Below, piece by piece: positions 36,906 through 47,927 of a stretch of DNA of 64,000 bases. Each line of letters opens with the position of its first letter. Positions within the stretch are counted from its first letter, which is position 1. This DNA comes from Chlorocebus sabaeus. Taxonomy: Eukaryota > Chordata > Mammalia > Primates > Cercopithecidae. The notes under the pieces are model-generated. The model ran no database searches, was not told the DNA's origin, and worked only from the letters and a program-made list of their open reading frames with translations. A program made the translations under genes and the position numbers. The stretch spans positions 83,600,382 through 83,664,381 of the forward strand of contig NC_132912.1 in the NCBI RefSeq assembly GCF_047675955.1, in the 5' to 3' direction.

Positions 36906-37415
36906 ATTATATAATAAAATCATAATTAAAAATGTGAATAAAAAATATTGAATTGAAAGAAGTGGTTAAAATAGGAATCCACAAACTGGATATATTATAT
37001 TTATTCTTCTCAACTGCAGAATATATCTACATCCCTTAAAACCTTAAATCAGCATCAGAGAACTCTCATACACTTGCTTTTGTGTGGAAGGAGAGTTCCA
37101 GCCTGATTCTTCTTGAAACTGTCTGCTTCATGTACCTCCAACTCTAGTTCTAGACCACAAGCTAATTGTCAAATGTGTGTATTTTGTCTGTGGATTCAAA
37201 CCTCCCCATTAACTAGCAATGTGTTGGCTAGTATATTAATTTGCATAGCATTCAAACTCTTAACTCTAAGTCCTAGACTGAGAATTTCTTTTGCATTATA
37301 ATTTCTTTTAACAAAAGACCATGAGATCTGTGAAGGAAAAAAGGAAAACTTTCTTTTTCTATTTAAAAAACCAATCTGTAGATCAGGGAGGGAGGTATAG
37401 TCGTCAATACAAGTG
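36906..37415. other. Unassigned DNA
   Basis: No gene or repeat recognised. Confidence 0.4.
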
Positions 37416-37430
37416 AAAGTATACTCTCCA

Positions 37431-37715
37431 GGCCGGGCGCGGTGGCTCAAGCCTGTAATCCCAGCACTTTGGGAGGCCGAGACGGGCGGATCACTAGGTC
37501 AGGATATCTCAGGAGACCATCCTGGCTAACACGGTGAAACCCCGTCTCTACTAAAAAATACAAAAAACTAGCCGGGCGAGGTGGCGGGCGCCTGTAGTCC
37601 CAGCTACTCCGGAGGCTGAGGCAGGAGAATGGCGTAAACCTGGCAGGCGGAGCTTGCGGTGAGCAGAGATCCGGCCACTGCACTCCAGCCTGGGAGACAA
37701 AGCCAGACTCCGTCT

Positions 37716-37768
<53 letters not shown>
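37431..37768 (+). mobile_element. Young AluY, Old World monkey lineage
   Basis: Full-length element starting ggccgggcgcggtggctcaa, with 'gcgaggtggcgggcgcctgtag' and 'gagatccggccactgcactcc', then an uninterrupted A tail of about 55 bases (37717-37771). Exact 15-bp duplication aaagtatactctcca at 37416-37430 and 37769-37783. The intact tail, exact duplication and CpG-rich body make it the youngest insertion in the window. Confidence 0.96.
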
Positions 37769-37774
<6 letters not shown>

Positions 37775-37783
37775 TACTCTCCA

Positions 37784-38529
37784 AAGAACAAAGTGTTTGG
37801 CTTAAGTAGAGAAAATTACTGTCCCACTTCTCAATCAGGTCCATTAATGCAAAGGATGGATTCATGCTTGTTCAATTCTGATTGGTTGAGATACTTGACC
37901 CCTGATTGGCTGGCTTTCCAAGCCCCAAACCAGAAGTTATTTGTCAGATTTATTTATTTATTTATTTTTCCACACAGCCTGTGGAGAAATTTCTGGTGGC
38001 AATTTATCTTGGCTTTGGTTATAGGAAGTGTCTGGCTCAGGTACATGAAGTAGGATGTTTGTCAAGAGCTGCCTTTCCAAGACCAAAGGGCATATGACCA
38101 TTCTCTCACTCCCACCGCAGACATTTTGATCTATTTTTACAAATGTGGGTGTCTCTATCAGCTATAGGGATATCTGAGCTAGAGAGCATGGGGTCTTATT
38201 TACAGTTTCATTTCACTTTGGGAACTCATCTTTTTTTGTTTAGACGTCTTATTTTTTTCTTAGAAATTCACCCCTCATCCCCTAGCCTAATGGAATCACT
38301 GGCTAGGCTAATCACCTTGGGTTAACCCTAGGCTAATACTGTTGCCCATGTTGTTCCTTCAAACTCAGATTCTAAGGGATAAGGAATAACTCAGTAAAAC
38401 TGACCTGTTGGACATCCTTTTTGGAGGTACTCTTTTATTCTTCTTCAAGGCTCTATGCATATATTTATATACACTAAAGTGTACCTTTTTGTTTATTCAT
38501 TATGCACATATTGATCAAGCACTGATTAT
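37784..38529. other. Unassigned DNA
   Basis: Contains a short TTTA run (37950-37968). Otherwise no gene or confident repeat. Confidence 0.4.
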
Positions 38530-39090
38530 GTCCAAGGTACAGTGAGCCCTCATTAACATTGTGGATAGGTTCTTGGAAACTGCAGCTTTAAGCAAAATGA
38601 CAAATAATGAAACCAATTTTACCGGAAGTTAATGGAGGTAAACAAGAGTTAAGTTTCTAATGCATTTTTTTTTCTGGTCACAAAAACATCACCACATTTC
38701 AAAATAAAGAGAAAGACACTTCTAATATTCAACATTGAATAAAGGTGAGCTATATATACATTTCAGAAAAGTGAATAAAAACAGAAAAGTGAATAAAAGC
38801 AAGTGAGATCATTATTTACCTACTATTCTAGCTCAGGGTTGCGAGTGCCCCGAGCCTATTCAAGCAGATTGGGTTTGCAAGGCAGGAACCAATCCTGATA
38901 GGTCAGCATTCAATCACAGAGTGCACTCACACACACACCCACAGTCAGTCAGACTGGGACAATTTAGATGCACCAGTGAACCTAACATGCACATCTGTGG
39001 GATGTGGGAGGAGAACCTGGGGAAAAAACCCACACAGATATGGAGAGAGCATGTAAACTTCACATAGCCAGTGCCCCAGCTGGGAATTAA
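38530..39090 (+). mobile_element. Ancient transposable element carrying a vertebrate-wide motif
   Basis: The right part (38880-39080) has 'cagactgggacaatttag', 'aacctaacatgcacatctgtgggatgtgggaggagaacctgg', 'aaacccacacagata' and 'catgtaaacttcacatagcc'. This word order recurs in repeats of fish and other vertebrates. The left part begins 'tacagtgagccctcattaac', a transposon-like start. I cannot name the family. Confidence 0.5.
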
Positions 39091-39117
39091 TTTTTCCCCT
39101 TCATCTACATTATAACA

Positions 39118-39370
39118 AAATGATATTGAAAATAAGTTATTTGAGGACCTACTATACTACCCGGGCCTTAAGAATACACCAGCCAATAGAACATACAGTG
39201 TCCCTGCACACAAGACCTGCAATTTAGAGGAGTAATGCAGAAAAGAAAGCAACCAATATGTAATATGTCAGATAGTGATTAGTGCTATGAAGAAAAATAA
39301 AGCTGCTTAAGGAGGTGGGATATGTTGGCAATTTTATTTAAAAATCATGATAAAAAGGCCTTTCTGAGAA
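39118..39370 (-). repeat. Ancient LINE (L2-like) fragment, antisense
   Basis: Pattern 'tatttgaggacctactatactacccgggccttaagaatacac' then 'gtgtccctgcacacaagacctgcaatttag' is the common 'feeding' end of an old mammalian LINE repeat. Strongly diverged. Confidence 0.45.
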
Positions 39371-39504
39371 GTACATGATAAAAAGACTATTGTTAATAAG
39401 AGCTACAGATACATATATGGATAAGGAAAGCAGTGTTTGTGTATCTGGAGCATAGTAGCAGGAAGAGGGGTAGGAGCTGAGGCTAGTGAGATATTGGAGA
39501 CAGC

Positions 39505-39855
39505 AGTTTAACTACAGCCTTGTAGATCTTGGTAGTACTACAGAATTTACTCTTAATCGAAGAGTAATTGAAGGATTGTAATTCTGGGAAGTAATTGAAA
39601 GATTTTGAACACAAGAGAAACATCTCACGTATTTATACAAGGACACTACTATCTGCTGAAAGAAGATCCTATAGAGGGGGAGAGAGTGAAGGCTATGGCA
39701 AACATTTAGGTGAAGGTTAACGAGCACTTGGATGAGACTGGTGGGAGTGGGAGTAGCGACGAAATGTCAGGTTTTGAAGATAGACCTGCCTGGATTCAGA
39801 ATAGAGTAGAGGAAGGTAGGTATAAGAGAAAGAGAGGAATAAAGGATGATTTCAA
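39505..39855 (-). repeat. Ancient mammalian repeat fragment, same family as 39118
   Basis: Contains 'gccttgtagatcttggtagt..gaatttactctta', 'attttgaacacaagagaaacat', and 'gagaaagagaggaataaaggatgatttcaag', a known mammalian-wide repeat region. Family name uncertain. Confidence 0.45.
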
Positions 39856-40126
39856 GATATTTTCTATTTTTCTTTATTACAAATAATGCTGTATAAAATA
39901 TTTTTGAACATATTGTACATTTAGGAATGTAATCTTTAAATGTAAGTTCATGAATTTTTTCAAATTATTAAAACTTTCAAAGTTACTATCTAAAGTGGTT
40001 ACAATTGATATCCAACTGTTTAATCGTATATTGCATTGCTCCAATTCTTCACCAACATGTCTAAATGTTGTACATCTTAAATATTTCATGACCTTCTTAA
40101 TTTTTGCTTCTCTAATAGAGAAGTGA

Positions 40127-40421
40127 TTTTTTTTTTTTTTTGAAGGAGTTTTATTCTTGTCACCCAGGCTAGAGTGCAATGGTGCAATCTCAACTCACTG
40201 CAACCTCCACCTCCCGGGTTAGGCAATTCTCCTGCCTCAGCCTCCCAAGTAGCTGAGATTACAGGTGCCTGCCACCACGTCCAGCTAATTTTTGTATTTT
40301 GAATAGAGACGGGATTTCACCATGTTGTCCAGGCTGGTCTTGAACTCCTGAGCTTAGGTGATTCACCCACCTCAGCCTCCCAAAGTGCTGGGATTATAGG
40401 CATGAGTCATGGCGCCTGGCC
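40127..40421 (-). mobile_element. AluS, antisense
   Basis: T15 head, both arms with a few deletions (ccgggttaggcaattctcc), ends 'ggcgcctggcc'. Confidence 0.92.
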
Positions 40422-40526
40422 TTAGTAAGTATTTTTTATATTTATTTACCTTTTATCTCTGTTTGTATCTTTGATAAATTATTTTTACTGGACTGTTATT
40501 TCTTTTTAGTTAGCTAATAAAGAATG

Positions 40527-40560
40527 TGGGTGTGCTTGTGCGTGTGTGGTGTGTGTGTGT
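40527..40560. repeat. (GT)n, interrupted
   Basis: GT-rich run with c/g interruptions. Confidence 0.85.
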
Positions 40561-40735
40561 TCACTTAATTTATGGTATATTTTGTTGTACAGCAATGTTT
40601 AATATTGATGTTTCCCAATTTACTTATTTTTTGTGTGTTTTAATTAAAAATTATTTTATGCTCTGAGGTTATAAAGATATTCTTGTTTATCTTCTAATTA
40701 TTTGAAGGTTTACTTCTTACTCATGGTACGTGTCT

Positions 40736-41103
40736 AACATAGTGGAGTGGGGCCCTGTTTGACAAATATCTCAAAGACCTAGCCTATGTTAGCTCTGCTA
40801 TCTTTCAGCTGTACCATCTGGAACATTCAGACTCTTCCGTTAGTGTTGTCACGGAAGAGAGAATGGAGAGCTCACACCCACTCTTCACGTTACTTCCACT
40901 CACAGCTCATGGGCTACAATTTTACATGGCTTGATTAACTTCAAGATGACTTGGAAGTGAAATCTTCAATTTCCCTGGGCAGAGGAAAAACTTGATATTT
41001 ACAGGAACTATTACGGTACACAACATAAAAATTTTTCTAAGACTATTTATTAGTCCATTTGTTCCTCACTCATTTGTGATTTCAGAAATAAGTCCCATTG
41101 AGA
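40736..41103. other. Unassigned insert between L1M pieces
   Basis: A more GC-rich piece (40740-40990) with 'ttacttccactcacagctcatgggctacaattttacatggc' that resembles a dispersed mammalian repeat I cannot name. Confidence 0.35.
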
Positions 41104-41138
<35 letters not shown>

Positions 41139-41143
41139 TTATC

Positions 41144-41182
<39 letters not shown>
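41104..41182. repeat. Compound microsatellite (TATC)n(TA)n(GA)n
   Basis: About nine TATC units, then TA x8, then AG x12, in direct succession. Confidence 0.95.
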
Positions 41183-41470
41183 TACATTTGCCTATTCATT
41201 TTATATTTTTTTCCATTGCTCTATTTGGCAAATTTTGCATGATAATATTACTATTCTTTTAAAATAAGTTCTTATATGTGAGAGGGTGGATAACCTAGTT
41301 TGTTCTTCTTTGATGTTTTCTTCTTGTCTATAATTGGCTCTTAACTAATGTATACATTTTAAAAGGAATATGTCAAGTTCCATGAAGAATCCTGTTGATG
41401 TTTTGACTCAAATTGCATTGACTTGATGGATTCATTTGAGAATAAACTACATTGCTAAGATAATGAGTCT

Positions 41471-41754
41471 TGGCTAGGCATGGTGGGTCATGCCTGTAAT
41501 CCTAGCACTTTGGGAGGCAAAGACAGGTGTATTGTTTGAGTCCAAAAGTTCAAGATCAGTCTGTGCAACATGGCAAGACCTTGTCTCCACAAATAATCAA
41601 AAAATTAGCCAGGTGTGGTGGTGTGTTCCTGTAGTCCCAGTTACTCTGTAGGCTGAGGTGGGAGGATCAATTGAGCCTGGGAAGTGGAGGTTCCAGTGAG
41701 CCAAGATCATGCCACCACACTCCAGCTTGGGCAAAAGAGCAAGACCCGGTCTCA
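41471..41754 (+). mobile_element. AluJ
   Basis: Old J-type Alu ('gtattgtttgagtccaaaagttcaagatcagtctgtgcaacatggcaagacc'). The tail has evolved into an (AT)n repeat. Confidence 0.92.
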
Positions 41755-41803
41755 AATATATATATATGCATATACATATATATATATATCTGTATATATA
41801 TAT
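41755..41803. repeat. (TA)n derived from Alu tail
   Basis: TA-rich tract with c/g interruptions directly after the AluJ 3' end. Confidence 0.88.
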
Positions 41804-42340
41804 TCTCATAATACATAAACATATGTACCTCCTTCCATGTATATATTTTCTTTTAAATTCTTCATAATGTTTTATGTTTATCTCCATATACACCTGTCAA
41901 ATCTTTCATCAAATTTATTTCTAGGTACCTTACAGTTCCTTATTTCCTTCCTTCCTATTTTAAATGGTGTCTTTGGTGTGTATATAGAAATGCAATTGAT
42001 TTCAAGTATTGATTTTTGAGTTCATCAACCTTGCTGAACTCTTGTAAATTTCTAAATTGTTTGCAAAACTTTCAGCTTCTTTGTACACGTAATTATATCA
42101 TCTTCAAATCTATGTCTTTTCTGTCCCCAATTCTTAAAACTCTTATCTCATTATTTATTGTCTTGATTTACCAGCAAGGATCTCCAGTATGGAGTTGAGT
42201 AGTCATTGATACTACGTTTTTCCTGGTTATAAACAGAATGACATTAGGGTATTTCACTGTTCAGTGTGTTACTTGATGTAGATTTTTCGGTACATTCTTT
42301 TTATCAGGTTAAGTATTTCCCTTTCTGGTTATATTTACTT

Positions 42341-42829
42341 GAAAGTTTTATTACAGATAGTTAAAGTTGAATTTATTACAACAGAATTTCATCTGAATTT
42401 TTGTATCTCTTTTCTCTCTTTTCAAGGATGAGACAAGATGTGTTTTTTTTCTATAATTTGTTTTATATCTGGTCTTTATTATCTTGTTAATTTCCTGAAA
42501 ATATTTTCTGACACTTAAAGCACATGACACCTTAATGTTTTTCATTTTCTAAAAAGGGAAATTTCAATGTATTTGTTGATGGCCATAGATTAATGCTTCT
42601 TTAAAATTGATATGTTTTTGTGTTTTATGCTTATAAATCTGTATATATGTGTACAATACCTGCACACCCTGCAAGTTTTGGCTGATACATTGCTTGTTAG
42701 AGAAATAAATTCAAAAGCCAGAATTTTAAGTTATGCTAGTAATGCCCTGTTAATTTTGATTTCATTATAATTTGATAAATTTGAGCTCAGATCTTCAAAT
42801 ATTAAGAAGACAATTTTGCTAAGATGGTA
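42341..42829. other. Unassigned AT-rich DNA
   Basis: Possibly further L1M decay; nothing certain. Confidence 0.4.
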
Positions 42830-43100
42830 TGAAGAATGAAAAGCAAGCTACATTAAGAGCAGCAACTAATTACTTCTTTTTCCTTTTTCTGTAGTTATAA
42901 ATGCCTCTCAGCTGCTTCGCCACAAAGGTTGTCGATTAATTGCAGTTAATTCAAGGTGAAGACATTCTTTTGGGAGTTTTGCTTGCTGAGGCAGACAGCA
43001 TCAGCCTCTTTTTGGCTACTCACCCATCAGAAACCCTATCTCTCTCATCAAGCTTTCCTAATTAGCCAGATGCCTGTTGAAGCTCTTTGGAAAAACAAAA
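42830..43100. promoter_or_regulatory. Candidate conserved non-coding element or exon-bearing block
   Basis: Single-copy sequence with a dense set of TAATTA/ATTAAT homeodomain-type words (actaattac, gattaattgcagttaatt, cctaattagcc), retained CpGs in an AT-rich setting, and an exon-like unit at 42895-42955. It resembles no repeat. Function is inference only. Confidence 0.3.
42895..42955 (+). other. Exon-like 61-bp segment between good splice sites
   Basis: Preceded by a strong polypyrimidine tract and acceptor (ttctttttcctttttctgtag ending at 42894) and followed by a consensus donor (aag|gtgaag, 42956). Of the three plus-strand frames only one is open across it, reading INASQLLRHKGCRLIAVNS from 42897. 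The length, 61 bp, is not a multiple of three, so skipping would shift frame. I do not recognise the peptide, and no partner exon is visible in the window. By chance such a pair can occur, so this is a candidate only. Confidence 0.2.
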
Positions 43101-43575
43101 CAAGAAAAACAAAAAGTGGAAAGGAATTTTTTTGTACAATAAGAAGATAAAAAAATAAGTTTAAGCAAAATCGGTATACTATGGTATTTTCTCAGCAAAG
43201 TTCAGCTAGGAATTTTCTGGTGTGAGGGACAGAACTTTCTTAGACTCCTAGTCTGGAGTTTGGTTTATGGTTTACTGATTGCTAAGGATCATGTTGTTGA
43301 TAACCTGCCACTGTCATTTTATCACTGAGAGTAGATTCTATCTCTCCATGTAAATTAGTGACTGGACATTAAATCCTAAGAATTGTCGCGGTGGTATAAA
43401 CTATGTCTGAAACAGAGTCAAATCTCCATTAGTGCCATTGCCTCACTTCCTAAAATTCTTGTGGAATTAATAAATATGGTATAATATGAAATAAAAGCTT
43501 CTAAACATGTCAGTAAAACATCAATTTTTACTTAAATTCTTTAGGAAAAAGGGAAAATAACCACTTAGTAATCAC
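43101..43575. other. Unassigned DNA
   Basis: No gene or repeat recognised. Confidence 0.4.
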
Positions 43576-43867
43576 TTTTTTTTTTTGAAATGGAATTTCA
43601 CTCTTGTTGCCCAGGCTGGAGTGCAGTAGTGCAATCTCGGCTCACTGTAACCTCCACCTCCCGGGTTCAAGCAATTATCTTGCCTCAGCCTCCCAAGTAG
43701 CTGGGAGTACAGGCACCTGACCCCACAAAGCTAATTTTCGTATTTTTAGTAGAAACGGGGTTTCACCATGTTGGCCAGGCTGGTCTCGAACTCCTGACCT
43801 CAGGTAGTTCACCTGCTTCCTCCTCCCAAAGTGCTGTGATTACATGCGTGAGCCACTGCACTCGGCC
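43576..43867 (-). mobile_element. AluS, antisense
   Basis: T11 head then both arms to 'gagccactgcactcggcc'. Mutated linker (cctgaccccacaaagctaattttcg). Confidence 0.93.
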
Positions 43868-44329
43868 TTGTTTTTGTAGAAGTTTCAAAATGGCCATTAA
43901 AGGAAATGCAACACCATGAACGCTGTTAAGAGTTAACTAATCTCCACCACCACTATCCCAGCTATTTATATATATTTTATCTCCTCGATAGAGAGTGCTT
44001 TCAGAACAATTTCCCGTGCAGAATCACCCCTAAGCACCCCTAAGATACTTTTATTCTAGGCCAATTTGACAGTAATTGCTGGTGACACCATGCAAAGTAG
44101 GGTCTTGCCAAATTTGAACGCCTTAATTATTGTTACATCATTGTCTCTATTTTCTTAAAATTGTCATCACTATTCCAAAAATGCTTACTCTGGCAATCTA
44201 TTTTCTTCAGTTTGCAAAAGTATTTATAACATTTCTGATTATGAAAATAACATCAGTATGGAGACCTTCCCATTTTTCACTGTGAGAAGGTGGTGTCAAT
44301 GCCCTGTAAATACTGTCTTTTCCTTAAAT
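43868..44329. other. Unassigned DNA
   Basis: A 10-bp tandem pair, cacccctaag x2, lies near 44025-44045. No gene recognised. Confidence 0.4.
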
Positions 44330-44520
44330 TTTTCAGCCTATTAGAATGTCAACTTATTTGCAAACACTTATCACATTGGTTGAAATTAATTGTTTGATTT
44401 CATAATCTGTAAACTCCTACAGGGAAAATACTTCTTTATATTTAACTTTATATTTCCATTTCTAGTAATCTAGATGACATTCCATGAGCCTGTTTATACC
44501 TCAATCCAATTAATCATTAT
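44330..44520 (+). repeat. L2 fragment
   Basis: 'cttatcacattggttgaaattaattgtttgatttcataatctgtaaactcctacaggg' follows the L2 3' region order. Confidence 0.55.
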
Positions 44521-44639
44521 AGGTAACCCAATGATATCTTATCTTTAATTTTCCCAAGACAATTAGTTTAGGTTAGTGCCTTAGTGTAATTATTAGTAGT
44601 GATCTCTTTCTTACTCAAAAGTGTCCCAGTTCAAATGAT

Positions 44640-44800
44640 AAATTATACTGTCACAGCATTTATATATCCTTTGCTGCTACTTGATGAATTTCCCTCATGG
44701 CATAATCCATGTGTTACACATCTTTGTATCCTTAGCATTTAGCATAGCATCAAGCATATAGTAGGCATTCATTTAAGGTTTATGGAACTGATTAGGTAAA
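44640..44800 (+). repeat. L2 3'-end fragment
   Basis: 'atctttgtatccttagcatttagcatagcatcaagcatatagtaggcattcatttaagg' is the L2 terminus. Confidence 0.65.
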
Positions 44801-45479
44801 ACAAAATGTTTAAAATATCAAAAGCAACTTTCTTTTGATAAACATATGAAAAATACATGACCAAAAAAAGAAAAGGGAATTTGTATTATTCATAAATCAC
44901 AAAAAACAGAGAGTATATTCAAAATGAGTGATTTAAAGAGAATTTAATAAACGAACTCTACAACGATTTTAGAAAAACATAACTGAAAAAATAAAAGTAA
45001 CAGAATTATTATAGCAATTAACAAGAGAAGAAAGATATCTCCTCACCTCTAGGCTAATGGTGGGAGGGGTGGAAACAGTTAAATCCTGGAAAAAGGGAGT
45101 TGCATGAAGAGGGCTTCATTGCAAAAGCTATGGTCTTCAGTTAGAAATGCGGTCAGCCAACGTTGACGCTGCTGCTAAGGAGTGAGGAAGTTATATAACC
45201 CATTTTTCCTCTTCTCCCTTTCTTAACCCTCTTGCCAAATGTTTTCTATTGGTTAAACCCAGTTTGAAGGCATAGGGTAAAGGGAGCCTATTGATCCATT
45301 TATGTCAGTCTCTTGGAAAACAGAGCATTGGTGGACAAGGGTGAAATTGGATCTGTCGGAGGAAAAAGAAGTCATGCACTTAGCAGTACTGGGAGAGGAA
45401 AATGAAATGTCATTAGAGATTCAGCATGGGAGTGAAGGATTTTCAAATAATCCCTAAAGTTAAGAGATGTGACAATGCC
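44801..45479. other. Unassigned DNA
   Basis: No gene or repeat recognised. Confidence 0.4.
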
Positions 45480-45770
45480 AAGGATTATAGTACACAATGC
45501 TTGAAATTCCTGAAGGCAGTGTTCATATCTCACACTTGTAATTTTATGTTAATAAATCCCCATTAGGCTGCTGGCTGCTGTAAAGGCACTAGCACCTAGC
45601 ATAAGTCTGGAAATACAGTGGGCTCCACTAGTTAATAGTTCAGAGAATATTGGGCATATAGAAGACACAGAAGTAAGACCATCTAAATTGAGGTCATATG
45701 GCAGTTGTTTACAATAAATGCGATGAATGAATAAACAAATTAATGGTTGGATGAACAAATAGAAAAAATT
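45480..45770 (+). repeat. Possible L2 3'-end remnant
   Basis: 'tgaaattcctgaaggcagtgttcatatctcacacttg' and 'gcactagcacctagcataagtctgg', then 'gatgaatgaataaac', resemble a broken L2 end. Confidence 0.4.
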
Positions 45771-46264
45771 AAGGGAAATTAAGCCTTTTGTGTTACATCA
45801 GGGAATATATCACAAATCTAAGAAGATTTTCACAAGTCAGTCACTGTGAACACAGTTAAATACTTTTTAAAGGATTGAGTTTATTACTGATTTAGACAGT
45901 GGAAATTGATATCCAGTGCTTGTCCAGAGGAAAGAGAGACAGTTCTGCTAATCCAACTTTTTTTTTAAAATTCTGAACAAATACAATCTACTCTAGGGGA
46001 ATAAAGTATTATCTTGGCCCTATCATATGTGCTATATCTCTGGACAACCTACTGTAGGTTGACTATTTCCATAATCCTCAAACGACATTCTGATTACAAA
46101 TTTCACTTTAAAGGTGTAGTTAAACTTGGAAAGGGTGGGCTAGATGAGACAATGGAGCATTTCAGTCACTAGAAAGTCTTATCCCTATTGTGGGTTAGAA
46201 AAGGGAACTTATAATAATGTTGCACTGTTTTTAGTTACATTTACAGATTTCATAAGTGTTATAT
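45771..46264. other. Unassigned DNA
   Basis: Nothing recognised. A small hairpin caacctac/gtaggttg lies near 46045-46061. Confidence 0.4.
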
Positions 46265-46269
46265 GTCAT

Positions 46270-46627
46270 TGATATAGATTGGCTGTGTCTCCACTCAAAT
46301 CTCATCTTGAGTTCCCATATATTGTGAGAGGAACCCGGTGGGAGGTCATGGAGTCATGGGGCAAGTGTTTTCCATGCTGTTCTTGTGATAGTGAATAGGT
46401 CTCACGAGATCTGATGGTTTTAAAAGGAGGAGTTCCCTTGCACAAGTTCTGTCTCTTTTTGCCTGTTACCATCCATGGAAGATGTGATTTGCTCCTCCTT
46501 ACCTTCCACCATGATTGTGAGGCCTGTCCAATCATGTGGAACTGTAAGCCCAATTAAAACTCCTTGTTTTTTAAATTGCCCAGTCTCAGGTATGTCTTTA
46601 TCAGCAGCATGAAAACAGACTAATAAG
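46270..46627 (+). mobile_element. THE1 solo LTR
   Basis: Clear THE1 LTR from 'tgatatagattggctgtgtctccac' to 'gcagcatgaaaacagactaataag'. Exact 5-bp duplication gtcat at 46265-46269 and 46628-46632. It has a 16-base internal deletion around 'attgtgaggcctgtccaatcatgtgg'. Confidence 0.95.
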
Positions 46628-46917
46628 GTCATTTTTCTGTTATTTTAACTTTTATTATAGAGGGTTGTTAAGGCATGCTTAACCTATAGCTTGCATAACT
46701 CAGGAATTATTTACAGGAATGACAGTGATCAAGAGTGAGAATGTATTAATGTCACAGAATATTCCCTTGAAAGCAACATTCTATGAAATTAATTACCTGG
46801 AGAGCACTGTAAGGATTCACTGATGCTGGTGTTTTATTATTCATTCCTAGTGACCACCTAGTTTTCCCATAATCAGGCCAAGAGTTAATCAGAACAATAG
46901 TAAAAATTTTAAACACA
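46628..46917. other. Unassigned DNA
   Basis: Short gap, nothing recognised. Confidence 0.4.
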
Positions 46918-47927
46918 CAAAGCTGATGCACAGCAAAAGAAATAATCAACAGAACAAACAGACCACCTAAAGAATGGGAGAAAATATTTGCAAACTATGC
47001 ATCTGACAAAGGACTAATACCCAGAATCTACAAGGAACTCAGTCTAGTTAGTAAGAAAAACAACCAAATAATCTCATTAAAAAGTGGACAAATGACATTA
47101 ATAGACATTTTTCAAAAAGAGATATACAAATGGCCAAGAGGAATGTGAAAAAATGTTCAACATTCCTGATCATCAGGAAAATACAAATTAAAACCACAAT
47201 GAGATACCACTTTACTCCAGCCAGACTGACCATTATTAAAAAGTCACAAAACAATAGATGTTAGGGCAGATGTGATGTGAAGGGAATACTTATACATTGC
47301 TAGAGTAAATGTAAATTAGTACAACCCCTGTGGAAAGCAGTATGAAGATTTCTTAAATAACTAAAAGTAAATCTGCCATTCAAACCAGCAATACCCACTA
47401 CTGGGTATCTACCCAAAGGAAAATAAGTCATTATATAAAAAGACATCTGCATATATATGTTTATTGTAGAACAATTCACAATTGCAAAGATATGGAATCA
47501 ACAACCTAAGTGCTCAACTAATGAGTAGATAAAATGTGGTATATCCATATGTATCATGGATACTACTTAGCAATAAAAAAGAACTAAATAACATATTTTG
47601 GGGCAACTTGGATGGAATTGAAGGCCATTATCAAGTGAGGGAACTCAGGAATGGAAAACTAAATACCAAATGTTCTCACTTACCAGTGTAAGCTGAATCA
47701 TGGCTACACAAATGCATACAGAGTGGTATAATGAACATTGAAGATTCAGAATTGGGGATGGTGGCAGGGGCATGAGAGATGAAAAACTACATATTGGGTA
47801 CAATGTACACTATTCAGGTAATAGATACACTGAAATCTCAGATTTCACCATTATAAAATTTATCCTTGTAACCAAAAACCAAAAACTCCTAATGCTATTG
47901 AAATACAAAAATTAAAAAAAAAAAAAT
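46918..47927 (+). mobile_element. 5'-truncated L1, sense
   Basis: Begins within ORF2 ('gatgcacagcaaaagaaat'), continues through 'ccaagaggaatgtgaaaaaatgttcaacattcctgatcatcagg', 'tacccactactgggtatctaccc' and the 3'UTR ('aatgttctcacttaccagtg', 'acactgaaatctcagatttcacc') to an A13 tail. About 1 kb, the usual truncated insertion. Reading frames are broken. Confidence 0.92.

Larger units (their letters stand above)
39856..40735 (-). mobile_element. L1M fragment, antisense, split by an Alu
   Basis: Left: 'aataatgctgtataaaatatttttgaacatattgtac' and 'tttttgcttctctaatagag' resemble antisense L1M. Right of the Alu: 'gctctgaggttataaagatattcttgtttatcttctaattatttgaagg' matches ORF2 antisense. Low identity; probably continuous with 41290-42340. 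Confidence 0.55.
41290..42340 (-). mobile_element. L1M ORF2 fragment, antisense, split by AluJ
   Basis: Antisense ORF2 words: 'gttcttctttgatgttttcttcttgtctataattggctc', 'catgaagaatcctgttgatgttttgactcaaattgcattgac', 'tttcatcaaatttatttctaggtacctta', 'ttgctgaactcttgtaaatttc'. Highly eroded. Confidence 0.65.

Noticed and set aside
37447..37865. Minus-strand open frames of 104-114 codons
   Set aside because: They lie across the AluY and its A tail (poly-F start, Alu antisense peptide pattern).
46045..46061. Small hairpin caacctac/gtaggttg
   Set aside because: Only 8 paired bases with a one-base spacer, expected by chance in 64 kb.
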